A stretch of 64,000 bases of DNA, from contig NZ_JYOA01000001.1 in NCBI RefSeq assembly GCF_000955805.1, positions 871,608-935,607 on the forward strand, given 5' to 3'. Each line of letters opens with the position of its first letter. Positions within the stretch are counted from its first letter, which is position 1. This document shows positions 8,155 through 17,814 of this stretch, in pieces. Made by a program: the position numbers and the translations under genes. This DNA is from Pseudomonas sp. 21. GTDB lineage: Bacteria > Pseudomonadota > Gammaproteobacteria > Pseudomonadales > Pseudomonadaceae. The notes beneath the pieces were generated by a model. It was not told where the DNA came from. It saw only the letters and a list, made by a program, of their open reading frames with translations, and ran no database searches.

Positions 8155-10926
8155 TCAGAGCAGACTCAGCTCGCGGGCACGGCGTATCGCTTGGGTCCGA
8201 TTGCGCACCTTGAGCTTCTCGTAGATGTTGTGCAGGTGCCATTTGACGGTGCCCAGGGCCAGCGACAGCTGCTGGCCGATCTCCTCGTTGGAGAGCCCCT
8301 GGGCCGCCAGGCATACCACCTCGCGCTCGCGGTCGGTCAGACCTTCTTCGAGCACCTCGGGCGACCTGCGTGCTTCCTGCCCCGGCCAGACGGTCAACAT
8401 TCCGCGAATGAAGACCTGCAAGGCCGGTTGTCGCTCGGTGGATTCCAGCTGCTGCAGCAACTGGCGAATCCCCTCGCCTTCCTCGATGAAAATGCTCCGC
8501 ACCCCTTCCCGCTCGGCGCCGACCAGGCATTGGCCGAGCAGGCTGTGGGAACGCTCCTGGTAACCCAGGCGCTGGTAACTCAGGGCCGCCAGCAGGTCCA
8601 GGCGCAGCCGTTGCAGACCGTGCCAGCCCGGCTGCAGCATGCCGCGCAGCTGGGTGATTTCGTGCAGCGCCTCGCTGAAGTGCCCGCGCGCCTGCAGCAG
8701 CCGCACCCGACTGATGCCCTGCACCCAGAGCACCGGGTTGAACGGCATCTGCTTGTAATGGCTGGCCAGCTTGGCCCAGTCGATGGCCTTGAGCCGCTGC
8801 TCGGCGCGCTTGCAGCGGTCGGTGGCGGTTTCCTGGAGGATCAGGTTGATCTCCTCGCCCACCGCCATGGCGAAGAAGCGCCACGACTGGTTGCGCGACG
8901 CCAGGGTCTGCATCAGCCCGAGGGTGGCCAGCGCCTCCTTGCCGCGCCCCTGCAGGCGCTGGATGCGCGCCAGGCACTGCATGCCCTGGGCGTACAGGTC
9001 GATGGGATTGACCACGTCGACCCGGCCCAGCGCCCAGCGCAGGCGTTCTTCCAGGCCGTCCAGCTCAGTGCGGTAGTAGGCGGTCAGCGCTTCGGCGATG
9101 GCCGGCAGGGCGAGCGCCTGGGAGCGCTTGTCGAACAGCGGCATGGCCTGCTCGCGCACGCGCTCGATGAGCATCTGCGCCTGCTTGACCTGGCCCTGCT
9201 CCAGCGCCAGTACCACTTCGATGGTGCACTGCTGCATGTGCAGGTAGCGGCCGTCGAGGAAGTGGTTGCGCTGCTGTGCCAGCCCCATCAGGCGGCGCGC
9301 CTGCTCCGCGTGCCCCCGGATGACCTGGGCGAAGGCGCCGATCAGCAGGATGGCGCCTTCGAGGAACGCCGAGTTCTGCCCCAGCTGGCTCTCCACGTTG
9401 CGTGCCAGGGTGATGCACTGTTCGAGGTCATCCTTCTGCAGCGCCAGCACGGCTTTTACCGCCAGCGCCGAGAGGTACTGGTTGCCCATCGGGCCGTTGC
9501 CGCGCGAGTCGCCCCAGCGCGCCAGCAGCTCGTCGATCATACGGTTGGCTTCGGGCAGGCTGAGCTCGGTGGCACGGGTCCAGACGTCGCTGAGCACGAG
9601 GATCGGGTAGCGCTCGGCGATCTCGTTCGGCACGTGCTTGCGCCAGCGCGAAATCAGGTAGAGCTGGCCCCGGTTGATCAGTTCAAGGCCGCAGCCATCG
9701 ACCAGCGCGGCGAGCATCTCCGGGTCCTCGGCGAGGCAGGCGTGCTCGATGGCCAGGGTCGGCATGTGGTGGTTGGTGAACCACAGGCTGGCGTTGAAGT
9801 GCAGTTGCTTGAAGCGTTCCGGGTCGCGCTCGCGCAGGCGGGCACGGAGGAAATCGGCGAACAGCTGGTGGAAGCGGTACCACTGGCGGTCGCGGTCCAG
9901 CGGCAGGAGAAACAGCTGCATGCTGTCCAGGTGCTCCAGCAGCGCCTGGCCGTCCTGGCGACCGGTCAGGGTGTTGGCCAGGTCGCCATTCAGACGGTTG
10001 GCAATCCCCAGGGACAGCAGCGCCCCCTGCACATCGGCCGGCAGACGCTCGAACACCGCGCGCAGCAGGTAATCGCCGACCGCCGCCTTGTCGCTGCTGA
10101 GCAGCTTGAGGTCTTCCGGAGCCCCCGGCTGCTGGCGCAGCCACAGGCTGACCAGGTGAACCCCCGCCATCCAACCTTCGGTCTGGTTGTGCAGCGACTG
10201 CAGGCAGCTATCTTCGAGTTGCAGGCCATCGCGGGCCAGGTACTCGCGGGTTTCGTCGCGGGACAGGCGCAGCTCGTCCTGGCCAATTTCCAGCAGCAGG
10301 CCCTTGGCGCGCCAGGTGGCGAGGTTCAGCGGCGGCTGGGAACGGCTGCCGATGGCCAGGGTGAGGCCGGGCGGCGCGTACTGCACCAGGCGATTGAGGC
10401 CGGCGAAGACGTCGGAATGGGTGATCTCATGCAGGTCGTCGAGTACCAGCAGGACCTTGCGCTCGTCGCGGGAGAGGTCCATCAGCAGGCTTTCCATGAC
10501 CGCGACCACGGGCACGCGCATGGTGTTGTGCACGTAGCCCAGCGCATCCTCGCCGGTACCCGGCACGGCGGTGGCCAGGGCCTGGATGAGTTTCAGGCAG
10601 AAACGGCCGGGATCGTCGTCGTCGCTCTCCAGGGAGAGCCAGGCGACCTGGTGGCCTTCGCTCGCACGCTTGCCGGCCAGCGCCGCCAATGCGGTGGTCT
10701 TGCCGAAACCGGCTGGCGCCGAGAACGACAGTATCGAGGCATAAGGATGACGGTCCAGGGCATTCTGGACCTCGGGACGAATCAAATAATCAGCAGGCAC
10801 CCGAGGGGGTGTTAATCTGGAGCGCAGAAGGCTGCCGGCTGCGGGCTCGAGCACTACATCCACGGCCTGTATCCCTATGTCATTATCGTTGTTGGTACGG
10901 AGCACTGTCCGCGTGGGATTCGTCAC
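8155..10926 (-). CDS. MalT-type LuxR-family ATP-dependent regulator (paralogue)
   Basis: Second regulator of 923 residues with the same plan: Walker A SAPAGFGKTT (about 69-78), LLVLDDLHEITHS as Walker B, a long helical repeat region, and a C-terminal LuxR domain (LTDREREVVCLAAQGLSNEE, then VKWHLHNIYEKLKVRNRTQ). The start is a GTG with a weak ribosome site, so the true start may differ. Its stop lies one base from the start of the next regulator, implying translational coupling. The gene is divergent from pabB across about 100 bases. A two-regulator control unit for the downstream cluster is inferred. Confidence 0.92.
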   Translation of the reverse strand: MTNPTRTVLRTNNDNDIGIQAVDVVLEPAAGSLLRSRLTPPRVPADYLIRPEVQNALDRHPYASILSFSAPAGFGKTTALAALAGKRASEGHQVAWLSLESDDDDPGRFCLKLIQALATAVPGTGEDALGYVHNTMRVPVVAVMESLLMDLSRDERKVLLVLDDLHEITHSDVFAGLNRLVQYAPPGLTLAIGSRSQPPLNLATWRAKGLLLEIGQDELRLSRDETREYLARDGLQLEDSCLQSLHNQTEGWMAGVHLVSLWLRQQPGAPEDLKLLSSDKAAVGDYLLRAVFERLPADVQGALLSLGIANRLNGDLANTLTGRQDGQALLEHLDSMQLFLLPLDRDRQWYRFHQLFADFLRARLRERDPERFKQLHFNASLWFTNHHMPTLAIEHACLAEDPEMLAALVDGCGLELINRGQLYLISRWRKHVPNEIAERYPILVLSDVWTRATELSLPEANRMIDELLARWGDSRGNGPMGNQYLSALAVKAVLALQKDDLEQCITLARNVESQLGQNSAFLEGAILLIGAFAQVIRGHAEQARRLMGLAQQRNHFLDGRYLHMQQCTIEVVLALEQGQVKQAQMLIERVREQAMPLFDKRSQALALPAIAEALTAYYRTELDGLEERLRWALGRVDVVNPIDLYAQGMQCLARIQRLQGRGKEALATLGLMQTLASRNQSWRFFAMAVGEEINLILQETATDRCKRAEQRLKAIDWAKLASHYKQMPFNPVLWVQGISRVRLLQARGHFSEALHEITQLRGMLQPGWHGLQRLRLDLLAALSYQRLGYQERSHSLLGQCLVGAEREGVRSIFIEEGEGIRQLLQQLESTERQPALQVFIRGMLTVWPGQEARRSPEVLEEGLTDREREVVCLAAQGLSNEEIGQQLSLALGTVKWHLHNIYEKLKVRNRTQAIRRARELSLL

Positions 10927-11025
10927 TTCTTATCAGAATGCTTTTCCTACGTAAACTGAAGAAATAGCTCTAGGATCGACACTTCAGCCGACCTGATCAC
11001 CTCATTTGCCTGCACGCTGTTACCC

Positions 11026-12369
11026 ATGCCTGACTGTTTTCTGTACCCGCTTCCTTACCGGGAAGACCCGGGCGAACGCTTCGCCCTGATCCATCGGGCA
11101 CCCGGCGCCGTACTCCTGGACGCCGGTCGACCCATTGCCACACGTGGACGCTATGACCTTCTGAGCGCCTGGCCATTGGCAGAACTGGCACCAACCGCCG
11201 ACGAATCGGCCAAGCGCTTTTTTGCCCGCGCAAGAGCCGCCTTGCAGAGCCTGGGCGAGGCAAAAGTCCCGGACAATCGCAACGTGCCATTCGTCGGCGG
11301 AATGATCGGTTATCTCGGTTATGACTTTGGCCGGCGCGTCGAGCACCTGCCCGAACCGAACCTCGACGACCTCGCCCTGCCCGATGCACGCCTGGGCCTG
11401 TATGCCTGGGCGCTGGTGACCGATCACGAGGAATGCAGCAGCCAGCTGGTGTTCCATCCGTCACTGCCGACGAGCGAGCGAGAGCGCCTGATCGCGCTGT
11501 TCGAAGGCGCCCGCGACGATGAAGCGCTGCCGCACTTCCGGCTCTCCGCCCCCTTCCGCCCGGACCTGAGCCGCCAGCAGTACCGCGAAGCGCTGGAGCG
11601 CGTGCACGGCTACATCCTCGCCGGCGACTGCTACCAGGTGAACTACACCCAGCGCTTCCGCGCGCCTTGCCAGGGCTCGCCCTGGCTGGCTTACCGTGCG
11701 CTGCGCGAGGCGTGTCCTACGCCTTTTGCCGGTTATCTGGCATTGCCTGAAGGCGCCGTCCTCAGCCTGTCACCGGAGCGCTTCATCCAGCTCCACGGCA
11801 AGCAGGTGGAAACCCGCCCGATCAAGGGCACCCGCCCGCGCGGCGACACGCCAGAGGCCGATCGGCAGAATGCCGAAGCCCTGCTCGCCAGCGAGAAGGA
11901 CCGTGCCGAAAACCTGATGATCGTCGACCTGCTGCGCAACGACCTCGGCCGCAGCTGCCGCCCCGGCAGCGTGCGCGTGCCCGAACTGTTCGCGGTGGAG
12001 ACCTATCCCAACGTCCACCATCTGGTCAGCAGCGTGCGTGGCGAACTGGCGGACGGCAAGGACGCGCTGGACCTGCTCGAAGGCAGCTTCCCCGGTGGCT
12101 CCATCACCGGCGCACCGAAGGTCCGTGCCATGCAGATCATCGACGAACTGGAGCCGACCCAGCGCAGCATCTACTGCGGCAGCCTGCTCTACCTCGACGT
12201 GCGTGGCGAGATGGACAGCTCCATCGCCATCCGTACCGTGCTGGTGAAGGACGGCCAGGCAAGCTGCTGGGCCGGCGGCGGCATCGTGGCCGACTCCAAC
12301 TGGGAGGAAGAATACGAGGAGTCGCTGACCAAGGTGGGCGTACTCCTGCGAACCCTGGAAAGCCTGTAA
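11026..12369 (+). CDS. pabB: Aminodeoxychorismate synthase component I
   Basis: The protein has 447 residues, the usual PabB length. It joins chorismate and ammonia (from the PabA glutaminase) to give aminodeoxychorismate in p-aminobenzoate and folate synthesis. It contains the chorismate-binding domain with the PabB-type PIKGTRPRGDTPEADRQNAE block (Lys of PIKGT), the ENLMIVDLLRNDLGR segment, and FPGGSITGAPKVRAMQIIDE, then GAGGGIVADS-like AGGGIVADSNWEEEY. PIKGT rather than PIAGT separates it from anthranilate synthase. Divergent from the regulators; a shared terminator separates it from thrH. Confidence 0.95.
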   Translation: MPDCFLYPLPYREDPGERFALIHRAPGAVLLDAGRPIATRGRYDLLSAWPLAELAPTADESAKRFFARARAALQSLGEAKVPDNRNVPFVGGMIGYLGYDFGRRVEHLPEPNLDDLALPDARLGLYAWALVTDHEECSSQLVFHPSLPTSERERLIALFEGARDDEALPHFRLSAPFRPDLSRQQYREALERVHGYILAGDCYQVNYTQRFRAPCQGSPWLAYRALREACPTPFAGYLALPEGAVLSLSPERFIQLHGKQVETRPIKGTRPRGDTPEADRQNAEALLASEKDRAENLMIVDLLRNDLGRSCRPGSVRVPELFAVETYPNVHHLVSSVRGELADGKDALDLLEGSFPGGSITGAPKVRAMQIIDELEPTQRSIYCGSLLYLDVRGEMDSSIAIRTVLVKDGQASCWAGGGIVADSNWEEEYEESLTKVGVLLRTLESL

Positions 12370-12394
12370 CGCTCACTCGGATTGCCCGTTACCT

Positions 12395-12472
12395 GTAGGA
12401 GCGAGCTCACTCGCAAGCAGATTTCATCTACAGCACCGGCATCAAGTGGTTCGCGAGCAAGCTCGCTCCTAC
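12395..12472. repeat. REP pair, GTAGGAGCGAG family
   Basis: Two inverted palindromic units of the Pseudomonas REP type, GTAGGAGCGAG...CTCGC and its complement ending CTCGCTCCTAC. The left unit is degenerate (GAGCTCACTCGCAAG). Located after pabB. Confidence 0.85.
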
Positions 12473-12486
12473 AAAGATCAAGAGCT

Positions 12487-12544
12487 CCTCACCCTAGCCC
12501 TGGCTGCGCGCCCCGCTCCTCAGCGGGAGAGGGCTGGGGTGAGG
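12487..12544. repeat. Palindromic repeat, CCTCACCCTAGCCCT family
   Basis: Long inverted repeat with arms CCTCACCCTAGCCCT and AGGGCTGGGGTGAGG around a GC-rich core. Related copies lie at about 38988-39035, 39122-39156 and 42009-42054. Confidence 0.75.
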
Positions 12545-12604
12545 GGAAACGCGGGCGCGGACTTTTCCAGGAAAAGACAGGTGCTCCTGCCAAAAGCCGG
12601 AAAG

Positions 12605-12632
12605 AAAAAGCCCCGCATCGGCGGGGCTTTTT
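12605..12632. terminator. Bidirectional terminator between pabB and thrH
   Basis: Perfect 12-base stem AAAAAGCCCCGC / GCGGGGCTTTTT with an ATCG loop. T-runs appear on both strands, so it can end transcripts from both convergent genes. Confidence 0.9.
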
Positions 12633-12646
12633 CGTCACAGCCGGCG

Positions 12647-13264
12647 TTACAGGCTGAGCGGGCGGTTGGACGCCTTGAGGAACTCCTTCTTCAGGTCCTC
12701 ATAGGTGTGCACGGCCGGGAACTGCGGGAACTCGCGAATCACGTTTTCCGGCGCGTGGAACAGGATGCCGGCGTGGGCTTCGGAGAGCATGGTGGTGTCG
12801 TTGTAGGAGTCGCCAGCGGCGATCACACGGTAGTACAGGCTCTTGAAGGCGATGACCGACTGACGCTTCGGATCCTTCTGGCGCAGTTGGTAGTCGACCA
12901 CGCGATCGGTCTCGTCGGTGATCAGCTTGTGGCACAGCAGGGTCGGGAAACCGAGCTGGCGCATCAGCGGCTGGGAGAACTCATAGAAGGTGTCGGAGAG
13001 GATCACCACCTGGAAGCGCTCGCGCAGCCAGTCGACGAACTCCACCGCGCCTTCCAGCGGCTTCAGGGTGGCGATCACTTCCTGGATGTCGGACAGCTTC
13101 AGGCCGTGCTCGTCGAGGATGCGCAGGCGCTGCTTCATCAGCACGTCGTAATCCGGGATGTCACGGGTCGTCGCCTTGAGCGCTTCGATACCGGTTTTTT
13201 CAGCGAAGGCGATCCAGATTTCCGGAACCAGAACCCCTTCCAGGTCGAGACAGGCGATTTCCAC
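12647..13264 (-). CDS. thrH: Phosphoserine phosphatase / homoserine phosphotransferase
   Basis: The protein has 205 residues, the length of P. aeruginosa ThrH. It is a HAD-superfamily enzyme with the ThrH-specific nucleophile motif LDLEGVLVPE (Asp7, Glu9), ILSDTFYEF as the second motif and AAGDSYNDTTML as the acidic metal-binding motif. ThrH can move phosphate from phosphoserine to homoserine, linking serine and threonine pathways. It is convergent with pabB and divergent from cysH. Confidence 0.93.
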   Translation of the reverse strand: MEIACLDLEGVLVPEIWIAFAEKTGIEALKATTRDIPDYDVLMKQRLRILDEHGLKLSDIQEVIATLKPLEGAVEFVDWLRERFQVVILSDTFYEFSQPLMRQLGFPTLLCHKLITDETDRVVDYQLRQKDPKRQSVIAFKSLYYRVIAAGDSYNDTTMLSEAHAGILFHAPENVIREFPQFPAVHTYEDLKKEFLKASNRPLSL

Positions 13265-13453
13265 GAACGATTTCCCCGCAGGTTTGACTTGAGAGGCGGC
13301 ACTCTAGCCGCTCGCTCCAAGCGGTGCAACGCGCCACTTATACCCAAACACCACAGTCCACCTTCCTGATGGTTATTTAGGGGCATATCCCCCTCTTTGC
13401 TACCATCGCGCCCACAGAGCGCCTTGCGCCATTAAAACTAGGAATACCGCCTG

Positions 13454-14188
13454 ATGAGCCTCCCGTTCGATATCGCGGAAATCGCCGCGAGCTATGCCAG
13501 CAAAGCCCCACAGGACATCCTGAAGCTTGCCTTCGAGCACTTCGGCGACGAGCTGTGGATTTCCTTCAGCGGTGCCGAGGACGTGGTGCTGGTGGACATG
13601 GCCTGGAAGCTCAACAAGAACGTCAAGGTGTTCAGCCTGGACACCGGCCGTCTGCACCCGGAGACCTACCGCTTCATCGAGCAGGTCCGCGAGCACTATG
13701 GCATCGCCATCGAAGTGATGACCCCCGACCCGCGCCTGCTGGAGCCGTTCGTCAAGGAGAAGGGCCTGTTCAGCTTCTTCAAGGACGGCCACGGCGAGTG
13801 CTGCGGCATCCGCAAGATCGAGCCGCTCAAGCGCAAGCTGTCCACCGCGACCGCCTGGGCCACCGGCCAGCGCAAGGACCAGAGCCCCGGCACCCGCAGC
13901 CAGGTTGCCGTGGTCGAAGTGGACGGCGCCTTCTCCACTCCGGAGAAACCGCTGGTCAAGTTCAACCCGCTGGCGAACATGAGCAGTGAAGAGGTCTGGG
14001 CCTACATCCGCATGCTGGAAATCCCCTACAACAGCCTGCACGAGCGAGGTTTCATCAGCATTGGCTGCGAACCCTGCACCCGTCCCGTGCTGCCGAACCA
14101 GCACGAGCGCGAAGGCCGCTGGTGGTGGGAAGAAGCCACGCAGAAAGAGTGCGGCCTGCACGCCGGCAATTTGATCAGCAAGGCCTGA
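13454..14188 (+). CDS. cysH: Assimilatory adenylylsulfate (APS) reductase
   Basis: Protein of 244 residues. It reduces adenylylsulfate to sulfite and AMP in sulfate assimilation. Cys116-Cys117 (GECCGIRK) and Cys205/Cys208 (GCEPCTRP) bind a [4Fe-4S] cluster, which marks an APS rather than PAPS reductase; the catalytic Cys233 is in the C-terminal KECGLH. The adenylyl-binding motif [10 protein letters not shown] is at about 37-46. AGGA precedes the ATG. Divergent from thrH; CysB, encoded 3 kb away, is the expected activator, though I did not define its site here. Confidence 0.96.
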   Translation: MSLPFDIAEIAASYASKAPQDILKLAFEHFGDELWISFSGAEDVVLVDMAWKLNKNVKVFSLDTGRLHPETYRFIEQVREHYGIAIEVMTPDPRLLEPFVKEKGLFSFFKDGHGECCGIRKIEPLKRKLSTATAWATGQRKDQSPGTRSQVAVVEVDGAFSTPEKPLVKFNPLANMSSEEVWAYIRMLEIPYNSLHERGFISIGCEPCTRPVLPNQHEREGRWWWEEATQKECGLHAGNLISKA

Positions 14189-14273
14189 GGCCTTACCCTC
14201 GGCTGACGGAAATTTCCCTGTCAGCCCGCAGCCCAGGATCGGACGCCTGCACGCCTGCGGCGGAGCCGATCCC

Positions 14274-14618
14274 ATGCGCATCACCCTGGTAAAAAAGGTC
14301 CTGGCCGATGGCCAGGATTGCCGCAAGTGCCGCGAAGTCCATGAACGCTTGGTCAAGGGCGGCTACCTGAATCGTATCGACCGCACCCTGGTTGCCGACG
14401 AGCGCAACCCCGCCAGCACCGGCTGGCTGGTCGCCGCCCAGTACGGCGTGGACACCGCGCCCTTCTTCGTCGTCCGCCACGATGACGGCCGTGAAGTCGT
14501 TTACACGGTGTTCATGAGTTTCCTCCACGAGGTGCTCGAAGGCCGCGGCGAACTGCCGCTGGACTCCCGCGAAGCCCTGGCCGAACTGGCCCAGCGCGAC
14601 GATCTGGATCGTCTGTAG
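14274..14618 (+). CDS. Small thioredoxin-fold protein with CRKC motif
   Basis: Protein of 114 residues with no signal peptide. It has a thioredoxin-like layout: beta strand ITLVKKVL, redox-type motif DCRKC (about 16-20), then a strand-helix and a PFFVV strand that includes the cis-proline position (TAPFFVV). It lies 85 bases after cysH on the same strand. A reductant or redox partner for sulfur metabolism is an inference from position. The family is widespread and uncharacterised in Pseudomonas as far as I know. Confidence 0.75.
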   Translation: MRITLVKKVLADGQDCRKCREVHERLVKGGYLNRIDRTLVADERNPASTGWLVAAQYGVDTAPFFVVRHDDGREVVYTVFMSFLHEVLEGRGELPLDSREALAELAQRDDLDRL

Positions 14619-14697
14619 CCGTCGACCTTGACGCTTTCTTGATGGCCGCTCGGCCAGACTGTCGTTTCCTGTTGCAGACGCACAAGGAAGTATCCCC

Positions 14698-15882
14698 ATG
14701 GCCGGCGGTTCGGATCGCACGCGCCCGCGCATTCCCGGCACCGTCTGGGCGCTGGGTTTCGTCAGCCTGTTCATGGACGTTTCCTCGGAACTGCTGCACA
14801 GCCTGCTGCCACTGTTCCTGGTCGGCAGCCTCGGGCTGAGCATGGTCGCGGTGGGCCTGATCGAAGGCGTCGCCGAGGCCACCGCGCTGATCGTCAAGGT
14901 GTTCTCCGGCGCCATCAGCGACTACCTCGGCCGGCGCAAGGGGTTGGTGCTGTTCGGCTACGGCCTGGCAGCGCTGTCCAAGCCGCTGTTCCCGCTGGCC
15001 ACCTCGGGCGAGACCATCTTCGCCGCGCGCCTGCTCGACCGTATCGGCAAGGGCATCCGCGGGGCGCCGCGGGACGCACTGATCGCCGACGTCTCGCCAC
15101 CGTCGATCCGCGGGGCCTGCTTCGGCCTGCGCCAGTCCATGGACACCGTCGGTGCCTTCGCCGGCCCGCTGCTGGCCATCGCGCTGATGCTCTGGCTGGG
15201 CAACAACCTGCCGCTGGTATTCTGGTTCGCCTGCATTCCAGCCGGCATCGCAGTGCTGGCCATCGTCTTTTTCGTCAAGGAGCCGGAACAGGCCGAAGGC
15301 ACCCATCGCTTCCGCTCGCCGATCCATCGCGACGCGCTGCGCAGCTTCCCGGCGCGCTACTGGTGGGTGGTCGGCATCGGCGCGGTGTTCACCCTCGCGC
15401 GCTTCAGCGAAGCCTTCCTGGTACTGCGCGCCCAGGACATCGGCCTGCCGATGGCCTGGACACCGGTGGTGATGGTGGTGATGGCCCTGCTGTTCATGCT
15501 CTCGGCCTACCCGGTGGGCTGGTGGTCGGACCGCACCGATCGCACCGGCCTGCTGGCTATCGGCATGCTCCTGCTGGTGGCGGCAGACCTGTTGCTGGCC
15601 TGGGGCGACTCAACCCCGCTGATGCTCGTCGGTGTCGCGCTCTGGGGCCTGCACATGGGCTTCACCCAAGGGCTGCTGGCGACCTTGATCGCCGACACCA
15701 CGCCCGCCGATCTCAAGGGAACCGCCTTCGGCGTGTTCAACCTCGCCAGCGGCATCGCCATGCTGCTGGCCAGCGTGCTGGCCGGCTGGCTGTGGCAGAG
15801 CTTCGGCGCCAGTTGGACCTTCCTTGCCGGCGCGGCGCTGGCATTCGCCGCCCTGCTGTTGCTGCGCTGGCGTGTCCACTGA
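14698..15882 (+). CDS. MFS transporter
   Basis: Protein of 394 residues with about 12 hydrophobic segments and the MFS signature between TM2 and TM3 (GAISDYLGRRKGLVLFGYGL); a second-half equivalent lies in GWWSDRTDRTGLLAIG. An AAGGAAG ribosome site precedes the ATG. It follows the small thioredoxin-like gene on the same strand and ends at a REP pair and terminator shared with cysB. It resembles single-component drug/metabolite MFS permeases. Substrate unknown. Confidence 0.88.
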   Translation: MAGGSDRTRPRIPGTVWALGFVSLFMDVSSELLHSLLPLFLVGSLGLSMVAVGLIEGVAEATALIVKVFSGAISDYLGRRKGLVLFGYGLAALSKPLFPLATSGETIFAARLLDRIGKGIRGAPRDALIADVSPPSIRGACFGLRQSMDTVGAFAGPLLAIALMLWLGNNLPLVFWFACIPAGIAVLAIVFFVKEPEQAEGTHRFRSPIHRDALRSFPARYWWVVGIGAVFTLARFSEAFLVLRAQDIGLPMAWTPVVMVVMALLFMLSAYPVGWWSDRTDRTGLLAIGMLLLVAADLLLAWGDSTPLMLVGVALWGLHMGFTQGLLATLIADTTPADLKGTAFGVFNLASGIAMLLASVLAGWLWQSFGASWTFLAGAALAFAALLLLRWRVH

Positions 15883-15897
15883 GTCGCTGCCCCTTTT

Positions 15898-15973
15898 GCA
15901 GGAGCGAGCTTGCTCGCGAACGGATCCGCCGGGCACTCCGACGTTGGGCTGTTCGCGAGCAAGCTCGCTCCTA
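15898..15973. repeat. REP pair, GTAGGAGCGAG family
   Basis: Inverted units GCAGGAGCGAGCTTGCTCGC and its near complement ending GCTCGCTCCTAG, separated by about 30 bases. Lies after the MFS gene. Confidence 0.85.
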
Positions 15974-16015
15974 GCAAGTGCAGCCGGCTCACCACGCCTG
16001 GAAACCGCTCATAAA

Positions 16016-16051
16016 AAAACGCCGCGACTCTCGTTCGGATCGCGGCGTTTT
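16016..16051. terminator. Bidirectional terminator between MFS gene and cysB
   Basis: Perfect 12-base stem AAAACGCCGCGA / TCGCGGCGTTTT with a 12-base loop and A/T tracts on both sides. It serves both convergent genes. Confidence 0.85.
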
Positions 16052-16090
16052 CCTTGCAGCTCGCCTACGCAATGGCGGGGACGAACGTCC

Positions 16091-17135
<1,045 letters not shown>

Positions 17136-17232
17136 TAAGGAATAAAACTAGACGTTTTTTTTCGCCCTGCATGCCATTCGTCTAAAGCCCCACGGAAATT
17201 CCGGGCTTGTCCGACGTATCGTCACAAAGCCT

Positions 17233-17718
17233 TCAGCGGTGCTGCAGCATCGGCACCAGGTAGACCGGCACCTCGGCCAGCTGCACCAGGCGCGCGGCAG
17301 TGCGCCCCAGCGGCGTGTTCAGCCCCTCCCCGTGGCTGTGGCTGCCAGCGACGATGATGTCGACGTCCAGGCGCTTGGCCTCGTCGAGGATCACCATCGG
17401 CGCATCCCCCTGCACCACTCGCACCGAGCGGATCAGCTCGGCGTCCTGGCGCGCTTCCCCCAGTTCATCGCGGAACCCTTCCATTACCCGCTGCTCGATG
17501 CTGCCCATGACGTTGGTCAGGCCATTGGTGCGCATCTCGTTCAGCGTGTCTTCGTCCAGGTAGGTCTGCAGGACGGATTCGGCGAACAGCCCCAGCGGCT
17601 CCACCGCGTGCACGACATACACCTCGGCTCCGTAGGCACGGGCCAGCGAAAGTGCGTGCTGAAGGACGTAGGGGGCGTAAAGACCGAGATCGGTGGCGTA
17701 AAGAATCGTTCGGATCAT
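17233..17718 (-). CDS. Universal stress protein (UspA family)
   Basis: Protein of 161 residues with a single Usp domain: N-terminal MIRTILYATDLG strand and Asp, and C-terminal nucleotide-binding GSHSHGEGLNTPLGRTAARLV (G-2x-G-9x-G type). A strong GAGGAGG ribosome site lies before the ATG. Usp proteins respond to stress and may bind ATP. It lies upstream of cysB in the transcribed direction, about 170 bases away, so it probably has its own transcript. Confidence 0.93.
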   Translation of the reverse strand: MIRTILYATDLGLYAPYVLQHALSLARAYGAEVYVVHAVEPLGLFAESVLQTYLDEDTLNEMRTNGLTNVMGSIEQRVMEGFRDELGEARQDAELIRSVRVVQGDAPMVILDEAKRLDVDIIVAGSHSHGEGLNTPLGRTAARLVQLAEVPVYLVPMLQHR

Positions 17719-17814
17719 GCGGCCTCCTCGACTGCCTGCGCGGCGGGGCCTATCCAGCAGCGTAGCAGGAGAACGCGAATCGCTCCGAGAAGGCCGGATG
17801 TCGCGGCCGAGCGA

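Noticed and set aside
5970-8213. 747-residue plus-strand open frame opposite a regulator
   Set aside because: Antisense to the MalT-type regulator whose motifs are clear; no recognisable domains.
7777-10815. 1012-residue plus-strand open frame
   Set aside because: Antisense to the second regulator; no motif and biased composition.
12395-12544. Spaced repeats that could resemble a CRISPR array
   Set aside because: Units are inverted pairs with palindromic cores and no regular direct repeat-spacer pattern or cas genes; they are REP elements.
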